Positions 45,134 through 57,387 of a stretch of DNA of 64,000 nucleotides are shown in pieces (positions within the stretch are counted from its first letter, which is position 1; every line of letters begins with the position of its first letter). Below the pieces are notes generated by a model. The model made no database searches, was not told the DNA's origin, and saw only the letters and a list, made by a program, of their open reading frames with translations. Where the stretch lies: positions 124,001 to 188,000 of the forward strand of contig JARKIF010000040.1 in assembly GCA_029378245.1 (NCBI GenBank). Reading direction: 5' to 3'. Source of the stretch: Roridomyces roridus. Its lineage: Eukaryota > Basidiomycota > Agaricomycetes > Agaricales > Mycenaceae. The position numbers and the translations under genes were made by a program.

Positions 45134-45862
45134 TCAACTCGCTGGCATAGGCACGACTTCCCAACTTCTCACAAACTCCACGGTCGTCAAGGTGAACGGT
45201 TCGGGGCCGCATCCCGTTCGAGGATCGACGGGTTCATCAGGTTGGGAGCTTTGTCCGAACTCGACAATCCATCGGGCTGTGTAGCTGTTGATTATCGTCA
45301 GTATGCGGAATCAAGGGCCAGCCGCGGTGGAAGAATGCTTACTTGCCAGCGACGAAAGAGTTTAAGAGCCCTCGTGAGGCTGATCCGGGAGTGAAGCCAC
45401 AGAATCCATGGGCGGGGCCAGATGCCATGCTGCAGGATTCGTCAGAGGCGTGCGGCGTATGAAAACAAGTACGACTCACCCCACGAGGAACTGTTCCGCA
45501 CCCCGAGGCGGAGTGACCAGTATCGTGATATTCCTACTGAACCCATCAAAGAAGTTTCGCCCGATTTCGTTTGCGCTGCCTGGAAACGCCCATCCGAGGG
45601 AGCCACTTTGGCCGAGTGTCGATGGCGGTTCGAATATGATGTTCTCTGAGGAGGGAACGAAAGGCTGCCCAATTGTTATCGGAGCGTTGATGTATGAGGC
45701 GAGGATGCGGCTGAGTGCGATAGATAAGCCAAAGCCTTGCACCTCAGTCCAGGCGGAGAGGTGGTAGAGTGATGGAGCTTGGAGAACGAGAAAGGTGCAG
45801 AGAACGAGGATTAGGATTTTTATTACGGTGGTTGAGGGCATGGGAGTTCGTTCGTGAGTCAT
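45134..45862 (-). CDS. Small secreted or membrane-anchored protein, unknown family
   Basis: There are three exons, 45862-45480, 45429-45343 and 45284-45134, joined by introns of 50 and 58 bases. Both introns have standard ends and both preserve frame. The product is about 206 residues. The N-terminus is a signal peptide or single anchor (VIKILILVLCTFLVL). The rest is soluble and polar, with conserved-looking pieces GSLGWAFPGS, GFCGFTPGSASRGLL and YTARWIVEFG, a Gly-Cys-Gly-Pro, and the end FVRSW-EVVPMPAS. Three Cys are present in the mature part. I do not recognise the family. Clean splicing in three exons argues that it is a real gene. It lies at the right edge of the terpenoid locus. Confidence 0.65.
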
Positions 45863-46269
45863 GCGGGGGGCGGGAGTTTAAAAGGCCATGGACAGGCAAC
45901 ACGAGGAGCGTAGTCCGGCGCATCGAGTGGCATCCGCAGTGCAGTGCTCTTCCTTTCAAGCCCCGGAAGGTTGTTCGGAATATGATGTGGACCCAAGGAG
46001 TTTTCGGAGTTCGTGCCTGTGAGATGTGCAGGCTAAAAAGGAACGCGCCATTGCCGGAGAAATACGGAAACTGCTTTCAGGAAAGGAGAAGTGCGTGCAC
46101 TTGCTCGCAAGTAAAGCCAAGCCAACCCCGCTATCGTTAGGTAGCGGTCTTGAGATCTTATAATAAGGCGTGCGCGATTCTGAATTCATGTCTTTTTCTG
46201 CAGCAAGTACATCACCTTTCTGCCAGTCAGCTTGATATCTCAGGATCGTCGTAGAATTAATTGACCGCC

Positions 46270-47900
46270 ATGATGCCCCCCGTTGCCGTCGCGTGCTGGT
46301 TTCATCGTTGGTGGCGCGAGACGCTTCGTATGCTCCGCGATCTTCCGTCCCATCCCGCGTCTGTTTTCGAGAATGCTCTGCAACAGGTAAGTAACGAGAA
46401 ACGACTTTCATCAGTAATCAGATACATGGACCATGGTTGTCCAAGCAGGGTGTTGAAGAGAAGTATGAATGGGGTGGAGAGGCTGTGGATGAGTCCGAAA
46501 GAGTCGCAGCGTACGTAGGATTGGGCAGCTAGCGAGGACGGGCAAAAGCGGGATTCGATTCTTGAGATGAGAGGCCGGGCAAAGTGGGGGATCGGGCAAC
46601 GTCGTGGTTAATTTGCGTTCCAGAGATGGAGAAGGCTCTCAGTGCGCAGTACGTCGAGGCAGATAGCATTCAAGTTCATGGCGGGTGGGAGAAAGGGTGG
46701 TTGATCAGCCATCGATCTCCTCGGACAACGACGACATCCTTTTGTCCACGACGCTCACCGACGGAGACCTTGGCGCTTCAAACATCTTCTTCTCCTCGCA
46801 TATGATGTCCGCGCAGCTCCTTTGACAAAGACAACGACCACTTCACTCGCACCGCGTCGCCTTCTCCCCGTATATGGCCCGGACTGCAGGCTCGATGGAA
46901 CGGGGACCAAGGAGCGTGCCTTCCGATGACGAAGGACGTCGCTAGCTCGACGATTTGCAGTCCGTGTCTGAACTCGATTGCACGGGCTATTCACTCACAT
47001 GTCTGCTTGAATAGATTGCTGCAACGGCCTCCTCAGCTCCGTCGACCGCCTTCCCGACGAGATGGACTCTGCGTCCAAGCCAAGCCGCTGTGGGATACCA
47101 TGGCTGTCGATGGGTGTATCTGAAGCCTTGGTGGCCTTGGCTTGGCACGTACGCTGCCCCGCTTTCATCCAGCCGAAGATCGCATGGCTCTCATCGTTGA
47201 GGCGTTGGTGAAATCGGGTTGATGTCGCGTTGGACAGCGTGGCCCTCTTCCGGGGCTGGTTCTCTTTGGCCACTTGTCCTCACGCTGCAGGAGAGCAGAG
47301 ACCCAGGTGCGCCCCTACTTTGCTTGTGCTTTCTCATTGCTGACAGATGTCTAGATATACGGACCTGACGTGGTATTAGTACGCGTTTGCCTCACTGGCT
47401 CGGGCGACAGTAACGCTGCCCACCCACCCGTCCACGCCCCCTCCTCGCCTTTGGAACCCATCTCCAAGATTGCCGCTCGACAGCAAGAGGATGCGAAGCA
47501 CACGTCACTGCTCTTGACGACGCTGGCGTGCTCTTGGGGTCAATTAGATGGAGATGCACCTCTGGAGAGTGGCGCGCTGGAGCAGGTGCGGATATTACTC
47601 GTCCACTATTCGTTTGTTGAGCAACGTTCCAGGTGTAACAGATGTCGACCGAGGATCCGTGGGACGGGCACGGAGAAGCAGCCGGAGACAGTGGCTACTA
47701 CACTTTCGAGAACGAGTCAGAGGAGAACGTGATACTTGGCGAGCGAGGTGTGTCCACCGTCGTCGCCCGTCTCCCTCGCTGACAAATATATACTCCAGGA
47801 TCCCCGGTCCAACGCGGCGCAGCTGGCTGGGCATTCCGCCACCGTCAAGTCCTGACTGACCTCGTCATCCTGCGCCCGTCAATGCGCTCTCCGAGACAGC
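46270..47900 (+). pseudogene. Unrecognised gene, probably decayed
   Basis: Exon 1 (46270-46386, 39 codons, with RETLRMLRDLPSHPASVF) splices cleanly to KYEWGGEAVDESERVA at 46449. After that the likely coding path changes frame several times without usable introns: GGWEKGWLIS, then DILLSTTLTDGDLGASNIFF one base over, then DHFTRTASPSPRIWPGLQ in a third frame. A later part (about 47430-47830) again splices cleanly. It runs from LLLTTLACSWGQLDGDAPL through an intron at 47587-47643 into a segment with DSGYYTFENESEENVIL. I read this as one gene with multiple small indels. No domain was recognised. Confidence 0.4.
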
Positions 47901-49028
47901 ACTGGCGTTGCCAGGTACGTATGCAATCTTTGGTCGGTTTCCTATCCTTGACAAGCCCTAGGTAGTTCTGTCTGTCGCTCTTGAGATCCCTTTCTCGGAG
48001 TGCTGGATAGGCGAAGGGTCGATACGACAAGCAGGCGCGAGCCAGCGGAGGTCGGGGGCTCGCTGGTCCCTGGATCAGCCCGCTCCAGGTGCATGCGCCC
48101 CGTCGGGTCCCGGACGCCTCGATAGCTGGACGTTGGCCATAGCCAGCCGCTTCTACGCCCAATGACCAGACGCGTAGCTTTTCATCGCCACTTGTGTCTA
48201 TCGTAGCAGGTGGACTGGAAGCAGGACCTGCAGCTCCTCACATCTGCAGACTCGTCCCGTGTCTGCCGCTCCTACCTTCCTTCGCTCCTTCCTCGCGGTA
48301 CACGACAGGTCCAGCTCCTTCCTTGTGTAGCTGCTCCCCGACTCCTCCCTGCTTGCCGCCTCGCCCCATCCTCGTCAGTGTCGCCATCCATCCACTTCTG
48401 CGCCTCCCTAGCCCATGGTGGTTGTGCGCACCCGACAGATACATAGCGACCTCCACGCAGTACACGTATTTCGTCCCCCGTTTGGTCAATGCAGGACGGG
48501 CGGCTCCTCAGGCTCATCCTGCGTCTGCCACTCCGACCTCCCCTGCCTTCCTGGCGGTGCAAGACGGATTGTAGGCTGCGATAGCTCTCAGTCTCTTCCG
48601 TGCTTGCCACCTTGGATGCATTTGCAGACAGACCGGGGTACAGGGAGGGATGCATCGCTGGGGTGGTTTCCCAGCTCCTCCCTGCTTGCCAACGCCCCGT
48701 CTAGACCCAATCTTCGGCGTATCCAGCGTCTCCCTCCTCCTCCGGGCCCTCGTCTTCCGCGTGGCGCCAGAGGCTAAGCGCCCGCCTTGCCCTCGCCCAG
48801 CACTCGGCGTACTCGTTGCTCATGCATTTCCGCAGACGACACGGCTATAGTACGTGCGCTCGCCCTTGTGGTGATGGCAACGTCTTCGTGGTCACGGAGC
48901 GCGTCTGGGCGGGATGAGCTCATGCGCGGTTATTCTGTGGCTATACTCCTGATGGGGTGTCCGGGGTCCTCCAGGCGATGTGTATATAACCTGATGAGAA
49001 TCGCAATTTTGACTTGCCCAATCTACCC
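47901..49028. other. Pyrimidine-rich intergenic sequence
   Basis: CT-rich on the plus strand, with recurring TCCTCCCTGCTTG words. Open frames on both strands are side effects of composition. There is no supported gene. Confidence 0.4.
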
Positions 49029-49762
49029 ATGACTGCAAGAGATACCGTCATGTCGACGCCCGAGCTCCTTTCGCTCATTCTGGCTCGTCTGCCGATGCGC
49101 GACCTTCTCATTGCCGCCCCTTTCGTCAGCAAAACCTGGCGGGATATCACTGTCACCCCTGTTGTTCAACGGGCCCTGTTCTTCATACCCGAGCCGCCGT
49201 CTTCCACAGAACCCATGCACAATCCACTTCTTGTCGAGATGTTTACTCCCTTCTTCACCGAGGGGGCGGGTAACCGATGGCGTTGGCCGGGAACTCCTGA
49301 GGCCATCATGCATATGCCCTGGGCGCGCGCACCCGACGCATTTCGACGGAAAGACGCTAGGTAAGAATCCAAAACTCTGAGTCCGAGCCCGGTCTCATCC
49401 ATCCCAATAGCTGGCGACGCATGCTCCTCACCCAACCTCCGGCCAGGAAAATGGTCGTCGTCGAGACCTGTAATAATCGTGGAGGTGACACCGAGCGTAG
49501 AGCGGTACTCGATCTCGGTCGCCCGTTGTGCATGGCAGACTTATATGACAGTGCCGTGTCCCTCATAGATCGGGTGGCTTCGTCGTTCCACGTCCGATGG
49601 CATACGGAGCCGGAGCGGGACGTTGATTTGAGTGTGGAGTGCGTGTGGACGAAGCAATGCTGTCGTACAGGGAAGAGGATAATTGAGAAGGAGTTTTTCA
49701 GCGATGCTAAGGTGGTGCGCAAGCTGGAATTCGGGGAGAGGGTGTTCCGTCCGCACCAGTGA
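49029..49762 (+). CDS. F-box protein
   Basis: Likely the substrate adaptor of an SCF ubiquitin ligase. Two exons, 49029-49360 and 49411-49762, flank a 50 base intron. The N-terminal F-box (residues ~8-45) reads LLSLILARLPMRDLLIAA, VSKTWRDI. It is followed by NPLLVEMFTPFF and by SWRRMLLTQPPA at the exon junction. These landmarks recur in a widespread family of fungal F-box proteins about 240 residues long. The length fits (about 227). The substrate is unknown. It is unrelated in sequence to the four F-box-like genes that follow. Confidence 0.78.
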
Positions 49763-50213
49763 TTTCTTATTCATGACACGTTCGCGTTGAACTCTCGCGT
49801 GTATTCGACAGTAGTTAGTGTCACCTGTGGATACTACGACACGAATGTTACTTTCACAGATTGGCAACCCTTGCCGAACTCGTATATGCCAACACACTGC
49901 GGGCAAAAGCCACCGGACTTCCAAAGAGAGTGCAGTAAAAGGACCTGTCTGTCAGCGATCTGTAAGGTAACCCGTCGAAATATTTTCCTTTGTTCTCCTT
50001 TGTTGAATTCACAGACGGGCTGCCTTTGGGCCGCCTGCAAGAGCTCCTTTGATTGCACCTCCTTTTGACGTGCGGTGGGTTTTGCCGGCAGTGACAAGTT
50101 GAAGTCATTATTTGTTCTTGCTTGATCGCTCTGACGGCAACCACCACCATCCCGCGTAGTGACCTACTCATTTTGTCCATCCGGATCCCTCGTACTGACA
50201 CACTTCGCAGTCA
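49763..50213. other. Intergenic
   Basis: Nothing recognised. Confidence 0.4.
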
Positions 50214-51371
50214 ATGCAAGATTTCCCACCGGAAGTCGTGGACCAGGTTCTGGACGCCGTTTCTGTGCTGAAGGGCGATCCATTTCGAATAGCCTCCTGC
50301 GGGCTCGTTTGCTGCCAATGGCTGCCCCGCAGTAGATTCCACGTCTTTCGTCGCCTGTGGATGGTTGGAGACGACCTCGAATCACTCTTCAATCTCGTCG
50401 AAACCTCCTCGAGCCCTCTCATGGCCCTGATCAAAGTGCTGCACCTGCACCTTACCTTCAGACTGTCCCCGTTCCATCCGGCGTATCTCGTTAGGCTTGC
50501 CAATGAATGCGTCAACTTGACTTGCATTAAATGCAACATTGACTCGGACCCACAGAAGACCGTACCGTGGAACTTCTTCCTGGATACTTGTCTTCCAGTC
50601 TTGGGCTCCCGATGCCCGGCTTTGACTCATTTCGAGCTGCAATCCATCAGGGCGCACCAGATTTCGATGGGCACGATTACCCACATCTTCGCGAGCCTTC
50701 CGGCCCTCGAAATACTCGTTTTGGCCACCGATGGCACAATAGTCCCCACGGGGACTTTATCCAATTCATTCCCCGCACGTCTGAAGAATTTGCGAATAGT
50801 GGGAAGCGTTCTGGGTATTCGCCATTTGTTTGCGTGGCCTCTGTCGCTCTCTGTGCTGCCCGCCTTGAAGTCATTCCAATGGCTTCCTAGTAAGCACGCC
50901 GGGAGAGATTGGGCGTCCTTGCATGCGTACTCTCAGCGAGCGGGCGCGGCACTCGAGATGCTCTCTCTCTGTTCCAGACATGGATGGTCAAGCGGTGAGC
51001 CTTGATGTATCCTCTCGATGATTGTACTCAGTCTCTCTCTCTCTCAAGATGGAGAGCCACCTGCGATACTGCGACATGCCACTAAGCTGCGCGTCCTCCG
51101 CCTCTCGCCCGAACCTACCGCCCGCGTGCTGGCAATCCTGTCCGGTCTCACATCGCACGAGCTGCGAAGTATACGGATTTCGCTCCGTTCTGAAAACGGG
51201 TTGGACCAGATTCCATACGCCGAAATCGACCAACTCCTCGCACGCCCACAGTTCCAACGCCTGGAGGTTTTTCGGCTCGACAACGACGACAATGGACTCT
51301 CGTATTTGCGGCCTGAACTCGGAACGAAGAGGCTCATGCCGCTGGCTTGTGCTCGGGGGATTCTTGCATAA
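50214..51371 (+). CDS. F-box-like/LRR-like protein, family copy 1
   Basis: Two exons, 50214-50994 and 51049-51371, with a phase-1 intron of 54 bases, give about 367 residues. The N-terminal 45 residues resemble a divergent F-box (FPPEVVDQVLDAV, CGLVCCQWLPRSRFHVF). Leucine-rich helical repeats follow (LVETSSSPLMALI, LPVLGSRCPALTHFEL, THIFASLPALEILVL, SLSVLPALKSFQWL). The C-terminus has MPLACARGIL, which is shared by all four copies. This layout is typical of the large, fast-evolving F-box families of agarics. It probably acts in SCF complexes; the target is unknown. No lesion was seen. Confidence 0.72.
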
Positions 51372-51788
51372 TAATATCATATACCCGAATGTAGTCCCGT
51401 TCTCAAGCAGCATTCCGCTCATTTTTAGATTTTCAGAAATTTACAGGAAGCTCACAGCTGAACGTGATTTCTAACCTCGTTCCGAGATGCGCGGCGTGCT
51501 TGACTGTACCGTCTTGAAACCAACGAACATGTATTCGTATGCGGGTGTTGTTTTGTAATTTTTTGTACCTGTGGACAATTTGGTGCTGTCTTTCAGCCGG
51601 ACGTCTGGTGGAGCAATTCGTCGGCTTGTGGAGTGGGACGGATTATACTTTGTAGCACGCCACGAATGTTATCGTTGCATACGCTTACTATTCGCAGTCC
51701 AATGAGCTCCTGTGCACCGAAAGCGAGCATCGACAAACACTTGCGAATTATGTAAGACTCGAGTTTGGATTTTCCTCAACTCTACAAT
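51372..51788. other. Intergenic between convergent F-box-like copies 1 and 2
   Basis: Only 3' flanking sequence of two converging genes. Nothing else recognised. Confidence 0.4.
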
Positions 51789-53018
51789 TCAACCGAACAA
51801 CGAAGACCAATCAACGACACGTTTCCTAAAAAACGGGATTTCCTGGGCTTCCGGATGGAATGCAATAATGCCTCGAGCATACGCCAGCGGCATGAGTGTA
51901 TCCACCTCGTTGCCAGGTGGATCCAACACCGAGAGTCCCGTGTTTTTCGCCTCGAGCCGAAAAGCCTCGAGCCTCTGGAACTGCGGGCGTGCGAGGAGGC
52001 GGTCGATCTCGCCGTATGGAATGGGGTGGTCGGATTGAAGGTGCAGCGAGATGCGGATGCTATGTAGGTCGTGCGAGGTGAGAGAGGATAAAATTGGTAT
52101 GATGCGGGTGGTGGATTCGGCCCAGAGGCGGAGGACTCGCAATTTGGTAGCGTGCCCAAGTATCGCAGGTGGCGGCTCTAGATCTGGAAGAGAGATTAAG
52201 CACCATTATATTGAGAGCCCACACCAAATCTCACCGTCTGGAGAGTCATATCTGGTTCTGGAACAAAAGGAGAGGGTCTCGAGTGCCACGCCCGCTCGCT
52301 GAGAATAGGCATGCAAGGATGCCCAGTCGGCGTCAGCGTACGGACCGGCAAGCCATTGTAATGACTTTAACTTGGGCAGAACAGGGAGCGAAAGAAGCCA
52401 TTCGAACAAACGGCAAATCCCCCGGGTGCGCCCCAGTTGTAAACTTTGCAGACGAGCAGGGATTGAATTGAATACAATCCCCGTGGGGACTATGGTATTG
52501 CTGTCGCTGAGCAAAACGAACACCTCCAGGGCCGGGAGGCTAGCCAAGATGTGGGTGATCATGCCCAAGGGCACTGTCTCGGCGTAGGTGGGCTGCAACT
52601 CGAAACGAGTCAAAGCCGGGCATTGGGAGCCCAAGACCGGAAGACAAGTCTCCAGAAAAAAGTCCTGTGGTACGATTTCGGAGGGGGGCGAGTTGATGGT
52701 GCATCTAATGCAGGTCAAATTGGCGCATGTACTGGAAAGCGTCGTAAGATGCTCCAGCCGGAACAGGGGGTTGACGGTCAAGTCCAGGTGCACCACGTGT
52801 ACAATGGCCAGGAGAGGGCTCGAGGAGGTTTCGACGAGAGTGAGGAGGGAATCGAGGCGGGACGCATCTAGCCAGAGGTATTGAAAGACGTGGAATCTGC
52901 TGCGGGGCAGCCATTGGCGACAAACGAGTCCACAGGAGGCTATTCGAAGTCTATCGCCATCCAGCAGAGAAACAGCGTCCATGACTTGATCTACGAGTTC
53001 TGGCGAGAGTTCCCGCAT
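51789..53018 (-). CDS. F-box-like/LRR-like protein, family copy 2
   Basis: This is an inverted paralogue of copy 1, tail to tail with it. Exons are 53018-52235 and 52183-51789, with the intron at the same place and phase as in copy 1 (51 bases). It has about 392 residues. The F-box-like start reads LSPELVDQVMDAVSLL and CGLVCRQWLPRSRFHVF. The middle has LVETSSSPLLAIV, THILASLPALEVFVL and LPVLPKLKSLQWLAG. The C-terminal motif is LMPLAYARGII, followed here by an extra tail of about 25 residues that copy 1 lacks. No lesion was seen. Confidence 0.72.
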
Positions 53019-55859
53019 TGTCTGTGGAGTGGTGTAAGTACGAGAGATCCAAATGGGTGAAAAGTCACGCTAGATGGTGGTTGTGGTCAGGAGTGTTCAA
53101 GCAAGAACAAATATTTCCGAGAGCAAGTTGGGTTGATCTGTCAGGACTACGATAGTCTCGACAAATATCTCGCTCCCCCCGGAAATATCCCATGAAGAAC
53201 GTTTCTTCTTCCCGAAGCACTTGGCAGTCGAGGCTCGGGGCAAGCCGACGTGATGTCGCATCAAAGGCGCATGATTTGATGACCAAGCAGGCTACTTATC
53301 TTCTGACGACGACGACGACCAGGCGCAGCTTGGACACAATACCCACATCCTGGGTCTCGGAATCCTCCTCTCGAATCCCAAGTGCAGCTGAAGACGACTC
53401 TGTGCCACCAACACTTCGAGCTTTTCATTTCGAGCCACTGGAGTCTCCGAGTGACGGTTAGGATGGGACAGCTCTGGCCGATGCAGAGCTGAACGAACGC
53501 GTTACGATTCTACGAGTTGCGTGCCTGAATTTATTGTCTTGAAACTGCTGCTCAAACTCACCCAAGCGACGTCCGAGTCTACCCGCTGCGCCCCATCTTC
53601 CGCCAAGCAAAGCATATCGAAGCTCATCGCGTCCCAGACACGCGGCTCCCCCATCTCGAGCATCGTTCGACATTCTATCAGTCCCACTGGGCCGATTGGT
53701 CCATTCTGTCAGGGCTGTCTGGCTGAGGAGGTGCGCACTTGCCACCCTTGCGTTTCTTTGCTCACTTTAACATTCAGTATCGCCTATTGCGGGCCTCGTC
53801 TCGTCCTTGCACCACCCAGTCCTCACAGGCTGCCCGCTCGTCGGGCTCTCTCGATGGTCTACTTACTCCAATCTGTGAATCCAAGTTCCCGCAAGGTCCT
53901 GTCTGGTGCACACTCTGGATGTGTAATCCTCCTCCCTGCTTGGTGTGTTCTCGTCTCTCCCTGTGACCATCGCTTTCTTACCCGAGCATAGCCGTCCTCG
54001 TAGCTTCCCCTCGCCGCACTCTGCTTAGCCCAGAAGGCGGCGTATGTCAAGCAAGCGGTCGCCGACGTCAGTCCCCCTTGCCCCCCATTCTCCGACGATT
54101 CCTTGCCTCCATTGCCCACGAGACGCTTACGGTCCTCCATCACCCTACCTCGACCTAGACCCGCATCGTCCTTGCCTTCGTCGCTCGTTCCCGTGGTCGT
54201 AGGCTGTTGTCGTAGCCGTGACGCTTCCACTGCGGCGTCCCCTGCGTTGATGGACAGCCTTTCCAATGCTGCCGTCGCCCATTTAGAGAGGGGCCATCGT
54301 TTGGAGCCAGCGAGCGAACAAGCGATCCCGCTCATCGTCCCGTCAAGGCCGACGGCTAGGGCATGGCCAAGTCGTGGGTTTTGGGCGCGTTCCTGTCGCG
54401 CATCAGTGCCCAACGTGTTCCCCGGGGGTTATGGAGGGCGGGATGAAGTCGACACGACGAGCGAGACGATTGCGATCCTACATTCCCCGCTTGGCATCTT
54501 TACCACCTTGCTCCGACGTGGACACGCTCCGACCCAGCCTCCGTCTCTCGTCTATGGGGACGGGACTTCCCGCGGCCGCTCGACGTTTGGTGTCTGCATC
54601 TGGCTGTGGGCTTCCCAATCCTGGCTTCGCTCAAGGCAGGCGGTGGTTACGAGCGAGGGTCGGCAGTGGGCGGTCGCCGACTGGGAGGGCATGACAGCCG
54701 TGCACAGCCTGGACGAGTCGGGATTGTCGCGCTTGCAAAGAGCAACACCGACCCGCTACGCAGTCTGTGTCGTTCGCAGAGTCGGCTCGGAATCTTTCCA
54801 GCACGGTACTACCCCCACCGACAGCTGCCAGACGTGCCTCACCCTCCACTTCCGTGCTACCTTTCCAAGACGCCTGCGAGTCCCATGTACCTCAGCAAGC
54901 ACGTTATGACCAGTCAAGACGACGTTTCGGAGCTCTTGCGCGACCTTCTCGCTCTCTGATACCACCGTCCCCACCTAGACCCACACCGACCTTACCTTCG
55001 TTTCTTGTCCGTGGTTGTTGGCGGGACGCGGTACACCACGCATCTCGCATGCATGGCGGCGGCCTCACGGTAAGCCCGGGTCTTGCCAATGCTTGAATCG
55101 TCATAGACCAGGGCGGTCGTTGGTGGTGCGGGAGCGAGGGGAGGGACTCGGGGAGGGTCGCGGCGGCGGCTGCCGTATACTTTCAGCGTGCTGACGATTC
55201 TCATGCCGTCGGGCGCGCGAGCTCGTCGCCATCTCGGGAGAGCATGGTCGACACCCGCTTGCCACTCTATCCACGGTCTCTGCGTTTGGCCCTGACCGAA
55301 GCCGTATGCGATAGAGGCTGTATACCGCTATACGCCTTTCTACGCGCAGTCGGGACTGGGGGATGGGCTCACCACCTCGACCGTCATCCTCCCTGTCTGT
55401 GCGGAGACTGCACTCCCGTTCAGCGTATAGGCGTACTTTTGGGATATCCACGGGTGCCCAGGCTGGGGTTGCGCTGCGAGCCGGGGGGGGGGGGGGGGGG
55501 GGGGGTCGGTCTGTGACTTTGATCATGACGATCCAACGCAGCGCTCCACAATGCGCCCCAGTACGCTCGCGGAGTAGTCGCTCTCGACAGACTATTGCTC
55601 CTGCAGGACTTGCGACTGTTCGTAGTCTACTATTACATATACCATTATTTTGATACAAGTCCAGTACAAGTGCACAGAGAATCATCATGCTCTGAGAATG
55701 GAATGATTCTCTTGGGTCTCGTCTTCCTTGGCCGAAAGAGTTTGGTCCTGTTTGGTAGCGACTTGATTCCCTTCCATCACATCGACCACAGCCGCGGAAC
55801 CGCCCACAAAGGTGCGGACGCTAGAACCTGTAAAGATTGGCTCTCCTAATCCAGCCAGA
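53019..55859. other. Gene-less 2.8 kb
   Basis: The longest open frame (54103-54909, 268 codons) has skewed composition, no domain, and overlapping open frames on the other strand, so I do not call it. The stretch includes a 23 base G run at 55483-55505. Confidence 0.45.
55483..55505. repeat. Poly-G tract, 23 G
   Basis: An uninterrupted run of 23 G. Its length is likely unreliable in any assembly. Confidence 0.9.
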
Positions 55860-57053
55860 ATGCGGGACTTTTCCCGTGAGCTCACTGATCTCGTATTAGA
55901 CGCAGTGGCAGAGCTTCCTCCATCGCGACATGCGGGCTGATATGCCGGGCGTGGGCTCTCCGTAGCCGCTTCCACGTGTTCCATTGCCTCGCCTTCACGG
56001 ACGGACGGCGCCTCGAATATTTTTTCGACCTCCTCGAAACATCTTCATATCCGCTCCTCACGATGGCGAAAAAGCTGAAACTCGGATTTTACGACAATAT
56101 CGAGTCTGATGGGACCATGCCACCAAAGGAAGAGCATTTGGCACGGCTCCGGGAGTGTGTCAACGTGACCCGCATCGAGCTCGTCATGTCGGACGATGGT
56201 GGCGACTCGGATTCGGAGGACGAAGAAGATACTGACGAGCCTCGTCCATCGATGGCCTCGGCATGGAAGAACTTTCTCGAGGTCCATTTACCCGCCATGG
56301 GTGCCAACTACCCCTCTGTGACTTGTCTCCAGTTTAGTTCTCGCTTCGACACGCTCGTCCCATTGGGCACGATCACGCACATCCTTGCCTGCTTCCCCGG
56401 GCTCGAGGTTTTGAAGATACAAGGCAATATGATCCTCAGCGACGATGGCGTTCGGTCCTCGCATGTACCACCCGCTAGATTGCACACGATGCAACTCCAT
56501 GGGGCGGAGGGAACTTGGCGTTTCTTCTTCGACTGGCTTGCTGCGCTTCCGGTCCTCCCGCCGGTCAAGACGCTGGAGCTTTCCAATCTTACTGAGAAAG
56601 ATCAGACGAGTTTGCACGCATACACACAGCGAGCAGGCCATCGCTTTGAATCCATTCCCTCATATGCCTGGCTCACCACGGTGAGATTCCTTTTCATCCA
56701 ACTGCACAACGTATCGCTTACACGTCTTTGGTAGACTCGCCGTTAATACTCCAGCACGCTACGCACCTGATACATCTCTCCATTGTATGCGAATCACCAC
56801 AGAGCGTCCCTGGCATCCTATCGACTTTGACCTCCTCGGATCTGCGGACTATCGATATTCGGGTTTTCAAGAGAATCGTATCCTACAGCCTTCCGTACGA
56901 GCTTCTCGAGAGCGTCCTCGCACGAGAGCAGTTTTCCGGCTTGCAGCGGTCCGTGTGGAGAGCTTCGATACCGCGGGGCGATGCTATGTCTCTGCACTAG
57001 CGTATGGAACAAAGGCGATTATGCCTCTTGCGGACGCCCGGGGCATTGTTTAA
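55860..57053 (+). pseudogene. F-box-like protein, family copy 3 (broken)
   Basis: It starts MRDFSRELTDLVLDAVAEL at 55860 and shifts frame within about 15 codons. The next family block (CGLICRAWALRSRFHVF) is one base out of frame. The central part, including LLETSSYPLLTMA, an acidic insert and THILACFPGLEVLKI, is open. The last exon, at about 56728, is out of phase with the family splice site. A further shift near 56945 separates the EQFSGL block from the block ending IMPLADARGIV. With two or three lesions it is a pseudogene. Confidence 0.7.
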
Positions 57054-57387
57054 TTCGTACAGAACGAGGATAAGGGTGAGTGCATCGTGAGTCTGGCTTT
57101 GAATCCGAGTCGCTGCTGACGAGTTGGGCGACAGATTAGCATTAGAATGTGGTCCGAGATTTTGGTGGTGGTAGCGCACAATAAATTCCTCACAAACGAT
57201 GAACTAGAATTGAGTCCAAGTCTTTCGCTGAGATACATCAGGCAAATTGCAAATTCCGTGATCAAATTTGTCCTTGCTTGTTCTGCGGCCGTCCTTTGAC
57301 CAGAACCACCATCTGGGCACCGCCGAACTCAGGTGCGTCCTCCAAACGAGTCTTGATGCGCACTGAGACTCACCGAGGCTTTGCGCC

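Noticed and set aside
54103..54909. 268 codon open frame
   Set aside because: Composition is skewed, overlapping frames are open on both strands, and no family landmark is present.
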